The position numbers and the translations under genes were made by a program. Of a stretch of 64,000 bases of DNA, positions 45,169 through 54,550 are shown piece by piece. The notes beneath the pieces were generated by a model. That model was given only the letters and a program-made list of their open reading frames with translations. It did not search any database and was not told the origin of the DNA. Every line of letters starts with the position of its first letter. The first letter of the stretch is position 1. This DNA is from Acididesulfobacillus acetoxydans (GTDB lineage: Bacteria; Bacillota; Desulfitobacteriia; Desulfitobacteriales; Desulfitobacteriaceae). The DNA lies in the NCBI RefSeq assembly GCF_900016645.1, contig NZ_CDGJ01000068.1; one strand, given 5' to 3'.

Positions 45169-45216
45169 GCAAGAGTGGCCTAAGGAAGTCACAAGAGTGG
45201 CTGAAGGAAGTGATAA
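45169..45216 (+). repeat. Direct repeat in the sdpR leader
   Basis: CAAGAGTGGC-N2-AAGGAAGT-N2 occurs twice in tandem directly before the start. Upstream, ACATCC..GTATGGGG-type units also repeat. The second copy provides the ribosome binding site. Confidence 0.6.
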
Positions 45217-45218
45217 GA

Positions 45219-45521
45219 ATGACCAAACAGCAGTCTACTTTCCAGGCCCTGTCCGATCCCACCCGAAGACGGATTCTTCGCTATTTGCGGGAAGGGGATC
45301 TGACCGCAGGTGAAATTGCAGCCAAGTTTACGATTACTAAGCCCAGTATTTCGCACCATCTTAGTATCTTGAAACAGGCTGACCTAATTAGTGACCGCCG
45401 CAGTGGGCAAAATATAGTTTATTCCTTGAACACCACGGTTTTCCAGGATATCCTTAAATGGTTTGCGGATTTCTTAGGGACGGAAGGGCCTGGGGGCGAA
45501 GGGCAAAAGAAAGGGAAGTAG
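45219..45521 (+). CDS. ArsR-family repressor, SdpR-like
   Basis: 100 aa from ATG 45219 (AAGGAAGTGA 7 nt upstream). A single ArsR winged helix: FQALSDPTRRRILRYLREG, then ITKPSISHHLSILKQADLIS, the SdpR/YczG pattern. No metal-binding CxC motif is present. It is followed by an SdpI-like gene, so the pair resembles sdpRI, where SdpR represses and SdpI titrates it. Confidence 0.88.
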   Translation: MTKQQSTFQALSDPTRRRILRYLREGDLTAGEIAAKFTITKPSISHHLSILKQADLISDRRSGQNIVYSLNTTVFQDILKWFADFLGTEGPGGEGQKKGK

Positions 45522-45690
45522 CGATTTGGCCGGGCCGCACCGGTTCACGGAACACTCCGACTGTGCAGATGGCAAACGACCGGAACGGCCGGGCATTACA
45601 GGGAGTTGTTGGGGCAGACGCCTAGGCTCCCCGGCGGCAGCGACAAAAAATGAAGATTCTTCAAACCTATGGGCAAAGGAGAGATTAGTT

Positions 45691-46377
45691 ATGCAAAGAG
45701 ATCCGTTGATTTCGCGTCATGACCATAACGACAGATTGTTTCAGATCCTGTCCGCCCTGATTGTGATCCTGATGTTTGCCCTTTCCCTTTGGGCTTATCC
45801 GAAGTTGCCGGCCCGGGTTCCCTCTCATTGGAATGCCGCGGGAGAAGTGAACGGCTACAACACACCTTTTGTCGGGGCGTTCCTGATGCCGGTGCTCACT
45901 TTGGGAATTTGGCTCCTCTTCTGGCTTATCCCCCGCATTGACCCCCGGAAAGCGAATTACCGCTTGATGAACAAGGTCTTTTGGCTAATTAATTTCGTCA
46001 CCGTCCTGTTTCTCGGATTGCTGCATACCGGAATCATCTTCGCCGCTTTGGGTTTGCTGCGCACGGGCCTTGTTCCTGCGTTCATTCTCGGCGGGATCGG
46101 GTTTTTGTTCATTGTGCTGGGGAACTATATGGGGAAAGTGAAGTTTAACTATTTCTTTGGCATCCGTACGCCCTGGACTTTGGCCAATGAAGAAGTTTGG
46201 TACAAGACGCACCGCGCGGCCGGACCGGCCTGGGTGATAGGGGGTCTGATCCTGCTGTTTTCCAGCTTTTTGCCGAAACAGTTCACGGTTCCCTTGGTTT
46301 TTGCTGTCGTGCTTGTCTTAGCCCTCGGCTCCATGGTCTATTCTTATATCCTCTATCAAAAAGTGGCCCGGCGCTAG
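45691..46377 (+). CDS. SdpI-family membrane protein (DUF1648)
   Basis: 228 aa from ATG 45691 (AAAGGAGAG upstream). A DUF1648 domain (YPKLPARVPSHWNAAGEVNGY) opens it, and the SdpI signature NYFFGIRTPWTLANEEVWYKTHRAAG follows near residue 160; six hydrophobic helices. In Bacillus SdpI gives immunity to the SdpC toxin and controls SdpR. No sdpC is visible here, so another toxin or an immunity-only role is likely. Confidence 0.88.
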   Translation: MQRDPLISRHDHNDRLFQILSALIVILMFALSLWAYPKLPARVPSHWNAAGEVNGYNTPFVGAFLMPVLTLGIWLLFWLIPRIDPRKANYRLMNKVFWLINFVTVLFLGLLHTGIIFAALGLLRTGLVPAFILGGIGFLFIVLGNYMGKVKFNYFFGIRTPWTLANEEVWYKTHRAAGPAWVIGGLILLFSSFLPKQFTVPLVFAVVLVLALGSMVYSYILYQKVARR

Positions 46378-46615
46378 CGGTTTCCGCGTCTTCCGGCTCC
46401 CGTTGGCTCCCGACTCTGACCAAAAGGAACCTGTCAGCTCTGTACTTTTTAAGGGGCGGCCGGAGCCAGGCCCAGGGAAAGGGGCAGCCGGGGGCTGCCG
46501 GATCCGGGCTTAGGGGCGGCCGGCGGGGATATCCTGCTGCAACATCGTAATGCTCCGCTGCCTGCCGGTAAAGAGAGTTCGGGTTGCCGCCGGGGAGATC
46601 CTGTCAAAGTTGTTC

Positions 46616-46659
46616 TTGACTTGCGCTTATTTTTGGCTATAATTTCACTATCGGATAGT
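46616..46659 (+). promoter_or_regulatory. Promoter of the S-box/metY unit with an adjacent dyad
   Basis: TTGACT (46616-46621), a 16-nt spacer and TATAAT (46638-46643), followed at the start point by ACTATCGGATAGT (46647-46659), a perfect dyad around one base. Confidence 0.8.
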
Positions 46660-46692
46660 AAACCTAGTAAGTTAGTCAATTTTATATTTTCC

Positions 46693-46822
46693 ACTCATCA
46701 AGAGCGGCGGAGGGACTGGCCCGATGATGCCCGGCAACCGGTAGTTAAGGGGAGCTGTCTGCGGGAGCTTCGGACTACAAGGTGCTAATTCCTGCAGAAC
46801 GCGGGTTCTGAGAGATGAGAGA
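46693..46822 (+). promoter_or_regulatory. SAM-I (S-box) riboswitch
   Basis: P1 (CTCATC/GATGAG) encloses the conserved AGAGCGGCGGAGGGACTGGC, GATGATGCCCGGCAACC, and AAGGTGCTAATTCC elements. It controls metY: high SAM promotes termination. Confidence 0.95.
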
Positions 46823-46833
46823 GTTTGTTGGCG

Positions 46834-46866
46834 ACAAAGACCTCTTCACTCGGAAGAGGTCTTTGT
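46834..46866 (+). terminator. Expression-platform hairpin of the S-box
   Basis: ACAAAGACCTCTT pairs perfectly with AAGAGGTCTTTGT. The following T tract is short, but the position fits the S-box terminator. Confidence 0.75.
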
Positions 46867-47020
46867 GCGGATCTGAGGTACCACGGTCTCGTTATTGCAG
46901 TGCCTTATTGCTTGATGACACCCAAGAAAACGTTCTCTGGTGCCGCGCACTGCGGCATAAGACCAAGCGGCTGGCAACGCTTGGCGGATTTTAGGTGATT
47001 AACTGAAGGAGGAGTAAAGC

Positions 47021-48310
47021 ATGACCCAGTCCAAACAACTCGGTTTCGAGACAATCGCTTTACACGGAGGGCAGATTCCGGATTCTGCCACACTCTCACG
47101 GGCGGTCCCGATCTACCAGACCTCTTCGTATGTGTTTCGGGATACGGAGCACGCCGCTAATCTCTTTGGCTTAAAGGAGCCCGGAAATATTTACACCCGG
47201 ATCATGAATCCTACCCAGGATGTCTTGGAACAACGCGTGGCTCAGCTTGAAGGCGGGGTCGGCGCCCTGGCGACCGCTTCCGGTCAGGCCGCAATCATGT
47301 ATTCCATTCTGAACATCGCCCAGGCCGGAGACGAAATCGTGGCCTCGAGTTCCCTGTATGGGGGGACATATACCCTTTTCGCCAACACCTTGTCAAAACT
47401 CGGAATTACCTTTCATTTTGTGGAATCCGACCGCCCGGAGGAGTTTGGGGCTAAGATTAACGAGAGGACCAAAGCCCTATATGTGGAAACTATTGGGAAT
47501 CCTCGTATCAACGTGGCCGATCTTCGGGTTATTGCCGACCAGGCCCACGCTCACGGGATTCCGCTGATCGTGGATAACACTTTTGCCTCACCCTATCTTT
47601 GTCGGCCTTTCGAGCACGGCGCTGACATTGTGGTGCACTCGGCCACCAAGTTCATTGGCGGGCATGGGACATCCATTGGCGGAATCATTGTGGACTCGGG
47701 CAAGTTTGCCTGGGATAACGGAAAATTCCGTGGTCTTTCAACCCCCGATCCCAGCTACCATGGGGTGGTGTATACGGAAGTGTGCGGGCCGGCCGCTTAC
47801 ATCGTGAAAGCCAGGGTGACTTTGCTGCGCGACACGGGTGCCGCCCTCTCTCCTTTCAATTCGTTTCTCTTCCTGCAAGGGCTGGAGACACTCCCTTTGC
47901 GGATGGAACGTCATGTGGAGAATGCTCAAAAAGTGGCGGAGTTTCTCAGTCGCCACCAACTTGTCACTTGGGTAAACTATCCGGGGCTTCCTGATAACCC
48001 GTATCATGCCTTGGCCCAAAAATATTTGCCCAAGGGTGCGGGCGCGATTTTCACCTTTGGACTCAAAGGGGGGGTCAAAGAAGGGGCCAAATTTATTAAC
48101 AGCCTCCAACTCTTTTCTCATTTGGCCAACGTCGGTGACGCTAAGTCTCTGGTTATCCATCCGGCCAGTACGACGCACCAGCAGCTTGACGAAGCGGCCC
48201 AGCGTGAGGCCGGAGTGACGGCGGACATGATCCGCCTCTCGGTAGGCTTGGAAACGGTGGAAGACCTCTTGGCGGATTTGGATCAGGCTCTGGAAAAAAC
48301 CATCCCCTGA
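47021..48310 (+). CDS. metY: O-acetylhomoserine sulfhydrylase (Cys/Met PLP family)
   Basis: 429 aa, right for the ~430-residue O-acetylhomoserine (thiol)-lyase branch. Motifs: LHGGQIPD, YTRIMNPT, the PLP lysine in VVHSATKFIGGHGT near residue 210, and SVGLETVEDL near the end. It makes homocysteine from O-acetylhomoserine and sulfide for methionine. It follows an S-box riboswitch directly, so SAM represses it. A related sulfide-using enzyme cannot be fully excluded. Confidence 0.93.
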   Translation: MTQSKQLGFETIALHGGQIPDSATLSRAVPIYQTSSYVFRDTEHAANLFGLKEPGNIYTRIMNPTQDVLEQRVAQLEGGVGALATASGQAAIMYSILNIAQAGDEIVASSSLYGGTYTLFANTLSKLGITFHFVESDRPEEFGAKINERTKALYVETIGNPRINVADLRVIADQAHAHGIPLIVDNTFASPYLCRPFEHGADIVVHSATKFIGGHGTSIGGIIVDSGKFAWDNGKFRGLSTPDPSYHGVVYTEVCGPAAYIVKARVTLLRDTGAALSPFNSFLFLQGLETLPLRMERHVENAQKVAEFLSRHQLVTWVNYPGLPDNPYHALAQKYLPKGAGAIFTFGLKGGVKEGAKFINSLQLFSHLANVGDAKSLVIHPASTTHQQLDEAAQREAGVTADMIRLSVGLETVEDLLADLDQALEKTIP

Positions 48311-48328
48311 ATTAGTTCAGGGGATGGG
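48299..48328 (+). terminator. Possible terminator at the metY stop
   Basis: CATCCCCTGAA pairs with TTCAGGGGATG around TTAG, overlapping the stop codon. No T run follows, so the call is weak. Confidence 0.45.
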
Positions 48329-48437
48329 CGGGTCATCTCAGCAATGCCGGAAGGTGCTTGGGAATGCCCACCTTTCGATGAGCGTTTTCTGCAGTAGAGT
48401 CATTGGCCAGGGGAATCTGCGCCTTGCTTGCTCCCTC

Positions 48438-49457
48438 TCAGGCAAGGCTGTTTTCTTTTTCACTGAGGCGAAGCAATTTCCAGCCGGCGAATGATATGGC
48501 CCAAACCACCACGAACATGCCGACAAGGATGAACCCCATTACATTGAAATCCAAATGCTGCAGCCAGAGCCAAAACCCGCTGTCCCGGCCGCTCTCTTGC
48601 GCAAACACTTGGCCCACTTCGATGATGCCGATAACTCCCGCGGCTAAAATGGACAGACCGGTTATCGTGAGATTGTAATAGACTTTCCTCAAAGGAGAAG
48701 AAAATACCCACTGATAAGCAGTGCTCATAAAGAAACCGTCCAAGGTATCCATCATGCTCATACCCGCCGTAAAAAGAATCGGGAAGGCCAGGATGGCCAC
48801 CCAGGGTATGCCCGCAGCAGAAGCGCTGGCCGAGGTGGCGAGCACAGCGATTTGGGTTGCAGTGTCAAAACCGAGTCCAAAGAGAAATCCCACCAGATAA
48901 ACGTGCCGGTTATTCGCGACCATATCGAATAAGCGGTTGATCGTGCGATTGACCACTCCTTTGTCGGGTCGCTCCGCGCTCTCCGGAGTGTACGTGCCGT
49001 TGCGCATGCTGCTGAACGTTTTCAGGATGTCTTTAAGTATGACGAAATTTATGGCAGCCAAAAGGATAAGAAAGACTCCGGAAACAAGAGTGGCAATAAC
49101 GCCTCCCACGGCTTGAAATTGAGGAAGGGCGGCTTGAGCCCACTTCACGGCGAAAATGGTCAGCAGGCCCATGATGATGACTACGGTGGAATGTCCGCAT
49201 GAAAAGAAAAACCCAACTCCTTTAGTCTTCTTCTGCTCCTGTATCAACTTGCGGGTCATATTGTCGATGGCGGCGATATGATCGGCATCGAAAGCATGGC
49301 GCAGTCCGAAAGAATAAGAGAGTACGGCCATGCCCAGAAGTTCCGGGTACTTAAAGACACCAGTTGAGAGAAGGATCAAGCCGGTGAGAAAAATCGCCAG
49401 GATGGCGGCACCGTATTTCAAGGCGTCCAAATGTTTCCGATTCGAAATGTCGCTCAT
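48438..49457 (-). CDS. Nickel/cobalt permease (NiCoT/HoxN family)
   Basis: 339 aa from ATG 49457 (GGAGGT upstream). Eight hydrophobic helices, and the metal-selecting motif HAFDADHIAAIDN in helix 2 with a later HSTVVIIMG. NiCoT proteins import Ni2+ or Co2+ at the cytoplasmic membrane. The cobalamin riboswitch upstream argues for cobalt, for B12 synthesis. Confidence 0.93.
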   Translation of the reverse strand: MSDISNRKHLDALKYGAAILAIFLTGLILLSTGVFKYPELLGMAVLSYSFGLRHAFDADHIAAIDNMTRKLIQEQKKTKGVGFFFSCGHSTVVIIMGLLTIFAVKWAQAALPQFQAVGGVIATLVSGVFLILLAAINFVILKDILKTFSSMRNGTYTPESAERPDKGVVNRTINRLFDMVANNRHVYLVGFLFGLGFDTATQIAVLATSASASAAGIPWVAILAFPILFTAGMSMMDTLDGFFMSTAYQWVFSSPLRKVYYNLTITGLSILAAGVIGIIEVGQVFAQESGRDSGFWLWLQHLDFNVMGFILVGMFVVVWAISFAGWKLLRLSEKENSLA

Positions 49458-49555
49458 GATCTTACCTCCGTGAAGCTTTTCTTCAATGGGCTGGCGCAAG
49501 TTTTCTTATGCCGTGGGAAGTTTACTTTCTGAGCGGAAAACCAAAACCTAGGAAA

Positions 49556-49586
49556 ACAAAAAACCCTTACAACTGAAGGGTTTTCT
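49556..49586 (-). terminator. Terminator of the cobalt-permease riboswitch
   Basis: On the minus strand AAAACCCTT pairs with AAGGGTTTT around CAGTTGT and continues with T's. It lies between the riboswitch and the gene. Confidence 0.82.
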
Positions 49587-49664
49587 TAAGCGGTACTGGG
49601 AAACAATGGATTTCCCGAGGACATACAGATCCACCCCCTAACATTCCCGTAGGTCGCAGTAACT

Positions 49665-49850
49665 CCTGAATGAGCAGGTCTCCTGGCTCAAGATCATCGT
49701 CAACCCACGTCTTCCCGGGTTAAACCCCAGTGACACTTTGTGAGTCAACTCTCTTCTACAGTGGCGGGTACCGCGTCAGCTTCAACTGACTTCCCTTTTC
49801 AATTCCTTCCCTCAGGAAAGAATCACTCATCCGGTATTCAATTTACGACT
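49665..49850 (-). promoter_or_regulatory. Cobalamin riboswitch upstream of the Ni/Co permease
   Basis: On the minus strand the B12 core (GGGAAGTC..., CCGCCACTGT, AGCCAGGAGACCTGC) occurs in order. It is the second such switch in the window. The 49851-50092 remainder shows no gene. Confidence 0.92.
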
Positions 49851-50088
49851 GACTATACAGGAAGAAGGAGGGCTTGTCAAGACCTTGTTGCGCATGAAAA
49901 ATTACAGCCGTTACTGGGCAGGATTAAAAGCAGGGAAGCCAGTGGCGGTTTAAGGGGCTGATGGCGGCATTACTAACATCCTCCTGCCTCTGAAGGGGCC
50001 GGGTTGCAGCACAGATGAGGGGGTTTTTAATTGGCGGCTGCCCGGAAACTGCTTGGGCCGGAGCGACATGGACGAATGACAACCCTGT

Positions 50089-50098
50089 GTGCTATAAT
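50089..50098 (+). promoter_or_regulatory. Extended -10 promoter of otsAB
   Basis: TGC-TATAAT (TGN extended -10) with no clear -35. Transcription would start near 50105, about 55 nt before the start codon. Confidence 0.5.
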
Positions 50099-50159
50099 AG
50101 AGTTGTCAGGAAACAACTGGACAGGATCTTGTTTCGGCTGGTAGAGGAGGAACGAACAG

Positions 50160-52457
50160 ATGCGATTATTGGTTGTTTCAAACAGGCTTCCGGTGAACGT
50201 AAGTGTGGCAGACGGACAGGTTCGCTTTACCCAGAGCACGGGAGGCCTGGTATCAGGGCTCAGTTCATATCTGGATTCGCTGGGTGGGTCTGTTTCCGGC
50301 GATGTCGAATATGTCTGGATTGGCTGGCCGGGGTTGACTGTTCCCGAGTCCCTGCAAGAGGAGGTGACAAGCCGCTTGCACGCGGATTTCCGGGCTCATC
50401 CGGTCTTCCTCACGGAGGAAGCCATGGACAAATTCTATCACGGGTTCTGTAATGAAATCATCTGGCCGCTGTTTCACTACTTCCCTTCCTATGCGAAGTA
50501 TGAAAGCGACTATTGGCAAAATTACCGAGAGGTTAACGGGCTGTTTCGGGATGCGGTCTTGGCGGTGGCCGAACCGGGGGACATCATTTGGGTGCATGAT
50601 TACCACCTGATGCTGCTGCCCAAGTTATTGAGTGAAGAATTGCCGGAAACCCCAGTGGGGTTTTTTCTGCATATCCCGTTTCCGTCTTACGAAATTTTCA
50701 GGCTTCTGCCTACCGACTGGGGAAACAAGATCTTGAAGGGGCTGCTGGGGTCCCGCTTGATTGGCTTTCATACTCAGGACTACACTCAGCATTTCCTCGA
50801 CTGTGTGCGCATCCAGTTGGGGCTCGATGTTGTTGAAGGCTGGATCCGTGACCTGGGGCACCCGGTGCAGGCCGCTTCCTTTCCCATGGGCATTGATTTT
50901 GCCAGGTTCAACAGCCCGGCGGGGTTAGCGGATGTCGAGAAGTATCAAGCGAGCCTTGACCCCATCCTGGGCGGACTGAAGACGGTGTTATCCATCGACC
51001 GTTTGGACTACTCAAAAGGAATCGTTCATCGCCTGCGGGGATATGCGCTCTTCCTGGAGAAATATCCCGAATGGCTGGGGAAAGTGGTTCTGCTGCTGAT
51101 CGTGGTCCCCTCTCGGATCGGGGTGGGGCATTATCGACTGCTGAAGAGGGAAATTGATGAAACGGTGGGCCGAATTAACGGCCGTTTTGGCAAGATAGGC
51201 TGGACGCCGATCATTTACCAATATAAGTTTCTTCCCTTTGAGCCGCTGCTAGCCATGTATCGGAGCAGTGATGTGGCCCTGATCACACCTTTGCGCGACG
51301 GCATGAATCTCATTGCCAAGGAATACATTTCGGCCCGGGCCGATCGGACGGGCGTCCTGATCCTAAGTCACTTAGCCGGTGCTGTCAAAGAGGCGAGCGA
51401 GGCCTTGATCATCAATCCCAACAGTCCGGAAGAAATTGCGGCGGCTTTGAAAGAGGCTTTAATGATGCCGGCGGAAGAACAGATTCGGCGAAATACCTTA
51501 ATGCAAGAACGTTTTCGCAGTCACAATGTGGTTCAGTGGTCAGGCAACTTTTTGCAGAGGCTGTTGCCGGAGGCAGGCGTGAGTGTGGGGGAATCCGGTC
51601 GTTCCCCCGGCCCGGATATTCTGGAATCCCGGCCCCATGGCTTGAACCAAAGCGCGAAAGCTAAACTCTTCCAGAACTATGCCCGTGCCCGCCGCAGGCT
51701 GATCCTCTTGGATTATGACGGCACTTTGGTCCCACTGGCGGCTAAGCCCGAGTTGGCGATCCCGGAGGCGGAGGTGGCGGAAACCCTGAGCGGGCTCACG
51801 TCCGTGCCGGGGAACGATGTGGTGGTGGTCAGCGGCCGGGAGCGCACACTTTTGGACGAGTGGTTTGGCGGCCGCGGCTTGTCTTTGGTGGCTGAGCACG
51901 GTATCTGGGCTAAGGAAAAGGGTGCGGATGCCTGGCGTCTCACCTCGGACTATTCCAACGTCTGGCAGAGTAAGATCAAGCCGGTTTTGCTGGGCCTGTC
52001 GCAAAGGCTTCCCGGGACATTTGTCGAAGAAAAGGAATATGGCTTGGCCTGGCATTACCGCATGGCCAGGCCTAAGGAAGCCGAGAATCTAATCCTGAAG
52101 GTGGGTAAAACCCTGCAGCACCTGGCTGAGCGCTGGCAATTGGAATTGCTCCAGGGCAACAGGGTTATCGAGGTCATTCCCAAGGGTGTGGACAAAGGCA
52201 AAGCTGCTCTCGAATGGCTGCAACGGGTGAACTATGATTTTGTCATGGCCATCGGAGATGACGAGACTGACGAGCGCATGTTCAGGATTTTGCCGGCGTG
52301 GGCTTATTCCGTCAAAGTGGGCGAAGGGCATTCACTGGCCCGCTTTGCGGTGGCAGGCCCTGCGGAAGTTTTGGCACTTCTGCGCAGTCTTGAACCGGAG
52401 CGAAGCGAGGAGAGTCAAACACCCCAAAAAATGCAGCCGGAGGCAGGTACTTTTTGA
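50160..52457 (+). CDS. Bifunctional trehalose-6-phosphate synthase/phosphatase (OtsA-OtsB fusion)
   Basis: 765 aa from ATG 50160 (GAGGAGG 9 nt upstream). Residues ~1-475 are the GT20 OtsA domain (RLLVVSNRLPV; STGGLVSGL; WVHDYHLMLLP; DRLDYSKGI; ITPLRDGMNLIAKEY). Residues ~510-750 are an HAD phosphatase (ILLDYDGTLVPL; VVSGRER; MAIGDDETDERM). The fused enzyme makes trehalose from UDP-glucose and glucose-6-phosphate in the cytoplasm, for osmotic or spore protection. The GH13 gene downstream may degrade it. Confidence 0.94.
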   Translation: MRLLVVSNRLPVNVSVADGQVRFTQSTGGLVSGLSSYLDSLGGSVSGDVEYVWIGWPGLTVPESLQEEVTSRLHADFRAHPVFLTEEAMDKFYHGFCNEIIWPLFHYFPSYAKYESDYWQNYREVNGLFRDAVLAVAEPGDIIWVHDYHLMLLPKLLSEELPETPVGFFLHIPFPSYEIFRLLPTDWGNKILKGLLGSRLIGFHTQDYTQHFLDCVRIQLGLDVVEGWIRDLGHPVQAASFPMGIDFARFNSPAGLADVEKYQASLDPILGGLKTVLSIDRLDYSKGIVHRLRGYALFLEKYPEWLGKVVLLLIVVPSRIGVGHYRLLKREIDETVGRINGRFGKIGWTPIIYQYKFLPFEPLLAMYRSSDVALITPLRDGMNLIAKEYISARADRTGVLILSHLAGAVKEASEALIINPNSPEEIAAALKEALMMPAEEQIRRNTLMQERFRSHNVVQWSGNFLQRLLPEAGVSVGESGRSPGPDILESRPHGLNQSAKAKLFQNYARARRRLILLDYDGTLVPLAAKPELAIPEAEVAETLSGLTSVPGNDVVVVSGRERTLLDEWFGGRGLSLVAEHGIWAKEKGADAWRLTSDYSNVWQSKIKPVLLGLSQRLPGTFVEEKEYGLAWHYRMARPKEAENLILKVGKTLQHLAERWQLELLQGNRVIEVIPKGVDKGKAALEWLQRVNYDFVMAIGDDETDERMFRILPAWAYSVKVGEGHSLARFAVAGPAEVLALLRSLEPERSEESQTPQKMQPEAGTF

Positions 52458-52540
52458 CGGGGAAGGAGTAGAATGAGACATGAGACCGTCGGGAATACTG
52501 ACCCGGGTTACGGTACAGACTGATCAACGGGGTGAATGAT

Positions 52541-54307
52541 TTGGAGCGAACCTGGTGGAAAGAAGGGGTCGTCTATCAAATTTATCCGCGCAGTTTCCAG
52601 GACAGTAACGGTGACGGGATTGGAGACCTCAGGGGTATCCTTTCCCGGCTGGATTATCTGCAGCGTTTGGGCGTGACGATTCTCTGGCTCAGTCCGGTTT
52701 ACCGGTCGCCAAACTATGACAACGGTTATGATATCAGCGACTATTATGCCATCATGCCGGAATTCGGCACGATGGCGGACTGGGAGGATCTGCTGGCCGA
52801 GGTGCATCGGCGCGGCATGAGACTGATCATGGACCTGGTGGTCAATCACACTTCGGATGAGCATCCTTGGTTTATCGCATCCCGTGACCGTGAAAGCCCC
52901 TATCGCGGCTATTATATCTGGCGTCCGGGAAAAGAGGACGGCCGCGAGCCCAACAACTGGGCATCCGAGTTTGGCGGTTCGGCCTGGGAATTCGATGAAG
53001 CGAGCGGGGAGTATTATCTTCACCTTTTTTCCCGGAGACAGCCTGATTTAAATTGGGAGAACAGGAGTCTGCGCCTCGACATCTACCGGATGATGACTTG
53101 GTGGTTGGAGAAAGGGATCGACGGTTTCCGGATGGACGTGATCAACCTGATTTCCAAAGATCAGACTTTGCCCGATGCTAAGAGGGAAAGTCCGGGAAGT
53201 CCGGCCTGGGGCAGGAAGTTTTATCGCAATGGGCCCCGGCTTCAGTACTTCCTGCGCGAGATGCATGCTAAAGTTCTGAGCAAGTACGATATCATGACAG
53301 TGGGGGAGACCCCGGGGGTCGATCCGGACAAAGCCCAAGCCTTGGCCGGGGAAGATCGGCACGAGCTGAGTATGGTCTTTCAGTTTCAACTGTTGGAAAT
53401 CGATTATGAAGCCGGTGACAAATGGAAGATCGTACCCTGGAAACTGTCTGATTTCAAGAAGATCATCTCGTCTTGGCAAGACGGGTTAGAGGGGACGGGT
53501 TGGAACAGTCTCTTTCTTAACAACCATGACCAGCCCAGGGCCGTCTCCCGCTTCGGCGATGATACTGTCTTCAGAGTGCAGTCGGCGAAAATGCTGGCGA
53601 CCTTGACCCACACTTTGCAGGGAACACCCTATATTTATCAGGGCGAAGAGATTGGCATGACCAATGTCAGGTTTCCCGAGATCTCTTCTTACCGTGATAT
53701 AGACACGCTCAACTTTTACGAAGAGGGGCTGCGTTCGGGTTTGAGCCGGGAAGAAGTCTTGAAGACCATCTGGGCCAGGGGGCGTGACAATGCGCGGACC
53801 CCCATCCCTTGGGACGAGACGGAAAACGGCGGTTTTACGAGCGGCGCGCCCTGGCTTAATCTCAATCCCAATTATGCCGAGATCAACGTGAAGAAAAGCC
53901 TGAATGAGCCGGATTCTGTTTTCTATTATTACCAACGGTTAATCGAGCTGCGCAAAGAACGGCGGCTTTTGGTCTATGGCGACTATCACCTTCTTTTACC
54001 GGAGGATGAGCAAGTGTTTGCCTATCTGCGCACGCCGAGGATCCGGGGGGGCCGTTGTTTCACGGAAAAGCAGCTGGAAGAAGTGAAAAAAGTCGAGGAA
54101 GAGTTGTTTCGGGATACCGGCAAGGAGATGATCCTGGTGGTTCTCAACTTTTCCGCTCAGCCGGCAACTTTCGTTCTGCCGGAGAAGGCTGCCTTTTCGA
54201 TTTATCATTTGCTCCTGTGCAACTACCCCACCGGGCAGGAAGCACCGTTGCGCCTGGAGCTGAGGCCTTTTGAAGCCAGGGTTTACACTCTTGAGGCCTG
54301 TCCCTGA
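52541..54307 (+). CDS. GH13 alpha-glucosidase (oligo-1,6-glucosidase/trehalose hydrolase type)
   Basis: 588 aa from TTG 52541, since the AACGGGGTGA site sits 5 nt upstream; GTG 52532 is inside that site. GH13 landmarks: DSNGDGIGDLRGI, DLVVNHTSDEHPW, the nucleophile Asp in GFRMDVINLISK, the acid/base Glu in TVGETPG, and NNHDQPR. The family includes trehalose-6-phosphate hydrolase and oligo-1,6-glucosidase. Adjacency to otsAB favours a trehalose-linked substrate, but this is inference. Confidence 0.88.
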   Translation: MERTWWKEGVVYQIYPRSFQDSNGDGIGDLRGILSRLDYLQRLGVTILWLSPVYRSPNYDNGYDISDYYAIMPEFGTMADWEDLLAEVHRRGMRLIMDLVVNHTSDEHPWFIASRDRESPYRGYYIWRPGKEDGREPNNWASEFGGSAWEFDEASGEYYLHLFSRRQPDLNWENRSLRLDIYRMMTWWLEKGIDGFRMDVINLISKDQTLPDAKRESPGSPAWGRKFYRNGPRLQYFLREMHAKVLSKYDIMTVGETPGVDPDKAQALAGEDRHELSMVFQFQLLEIDYEAGDKWKIVPWKLSDFKKIISSWQDGLEGTGWNSLFLNNHDQPRAVSRFGDDTVFRVQSAKMLATLTHTLQGTPYIYQGEEIGMTNVRFPEISSYRDIDTLNFYEEGLRSGLSREEVLKTIWARGRDNARTPIPWDETENGGFTSGAPWLNLNPNYAEINVKKSLNEPDSVFYYYQRLIELRKERRLLVYGDYHLLLPEDEQVFAYLRTPRIRGGRCFTEKQLEEVKKVEEELFRDTGKEMILVVLNFSAQPATFVLPEKAAFSIYHLLLCNYPTGQEAPLRLELRPFEARVYTLEACP

Positions 54308-54389
54308 CGCTCGGAACCGTTAAAGGCAACAACAGGTTGAGCGCCGATAAAAAGCGGATAAGTGTGCTGTTTTCAGGAGCCGGCTTTGC

Positions 54390-54436
54390 GAGAGGGGCAC
54401 TAGATCGATCATCTGGTGCCCTTCTCGAGCGTTTTA
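54390..54436 (+). terminator. Terminator after the trehalose genes
   Basis: GAGAGGGGCAC...GTGCCCTTCTC with a loop of about 15 nt, and GTTTT shortly after. A second hairpin without a T run (GGGGTTCC...GGAACCCC) lies at about 54489-54520. Confidence 0.6.
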
Positions 54437-54550
54437 GGGGCGAGACAGTAGATGACAGGACCTGACGAAAGCGCAGGGTGTTGCAGGAAGGGGTTCCTTA
54501 TGACCCGAGGAACCCCCTTGTGAAGGACTTGGTCGTGGTGAAACCGTCAG

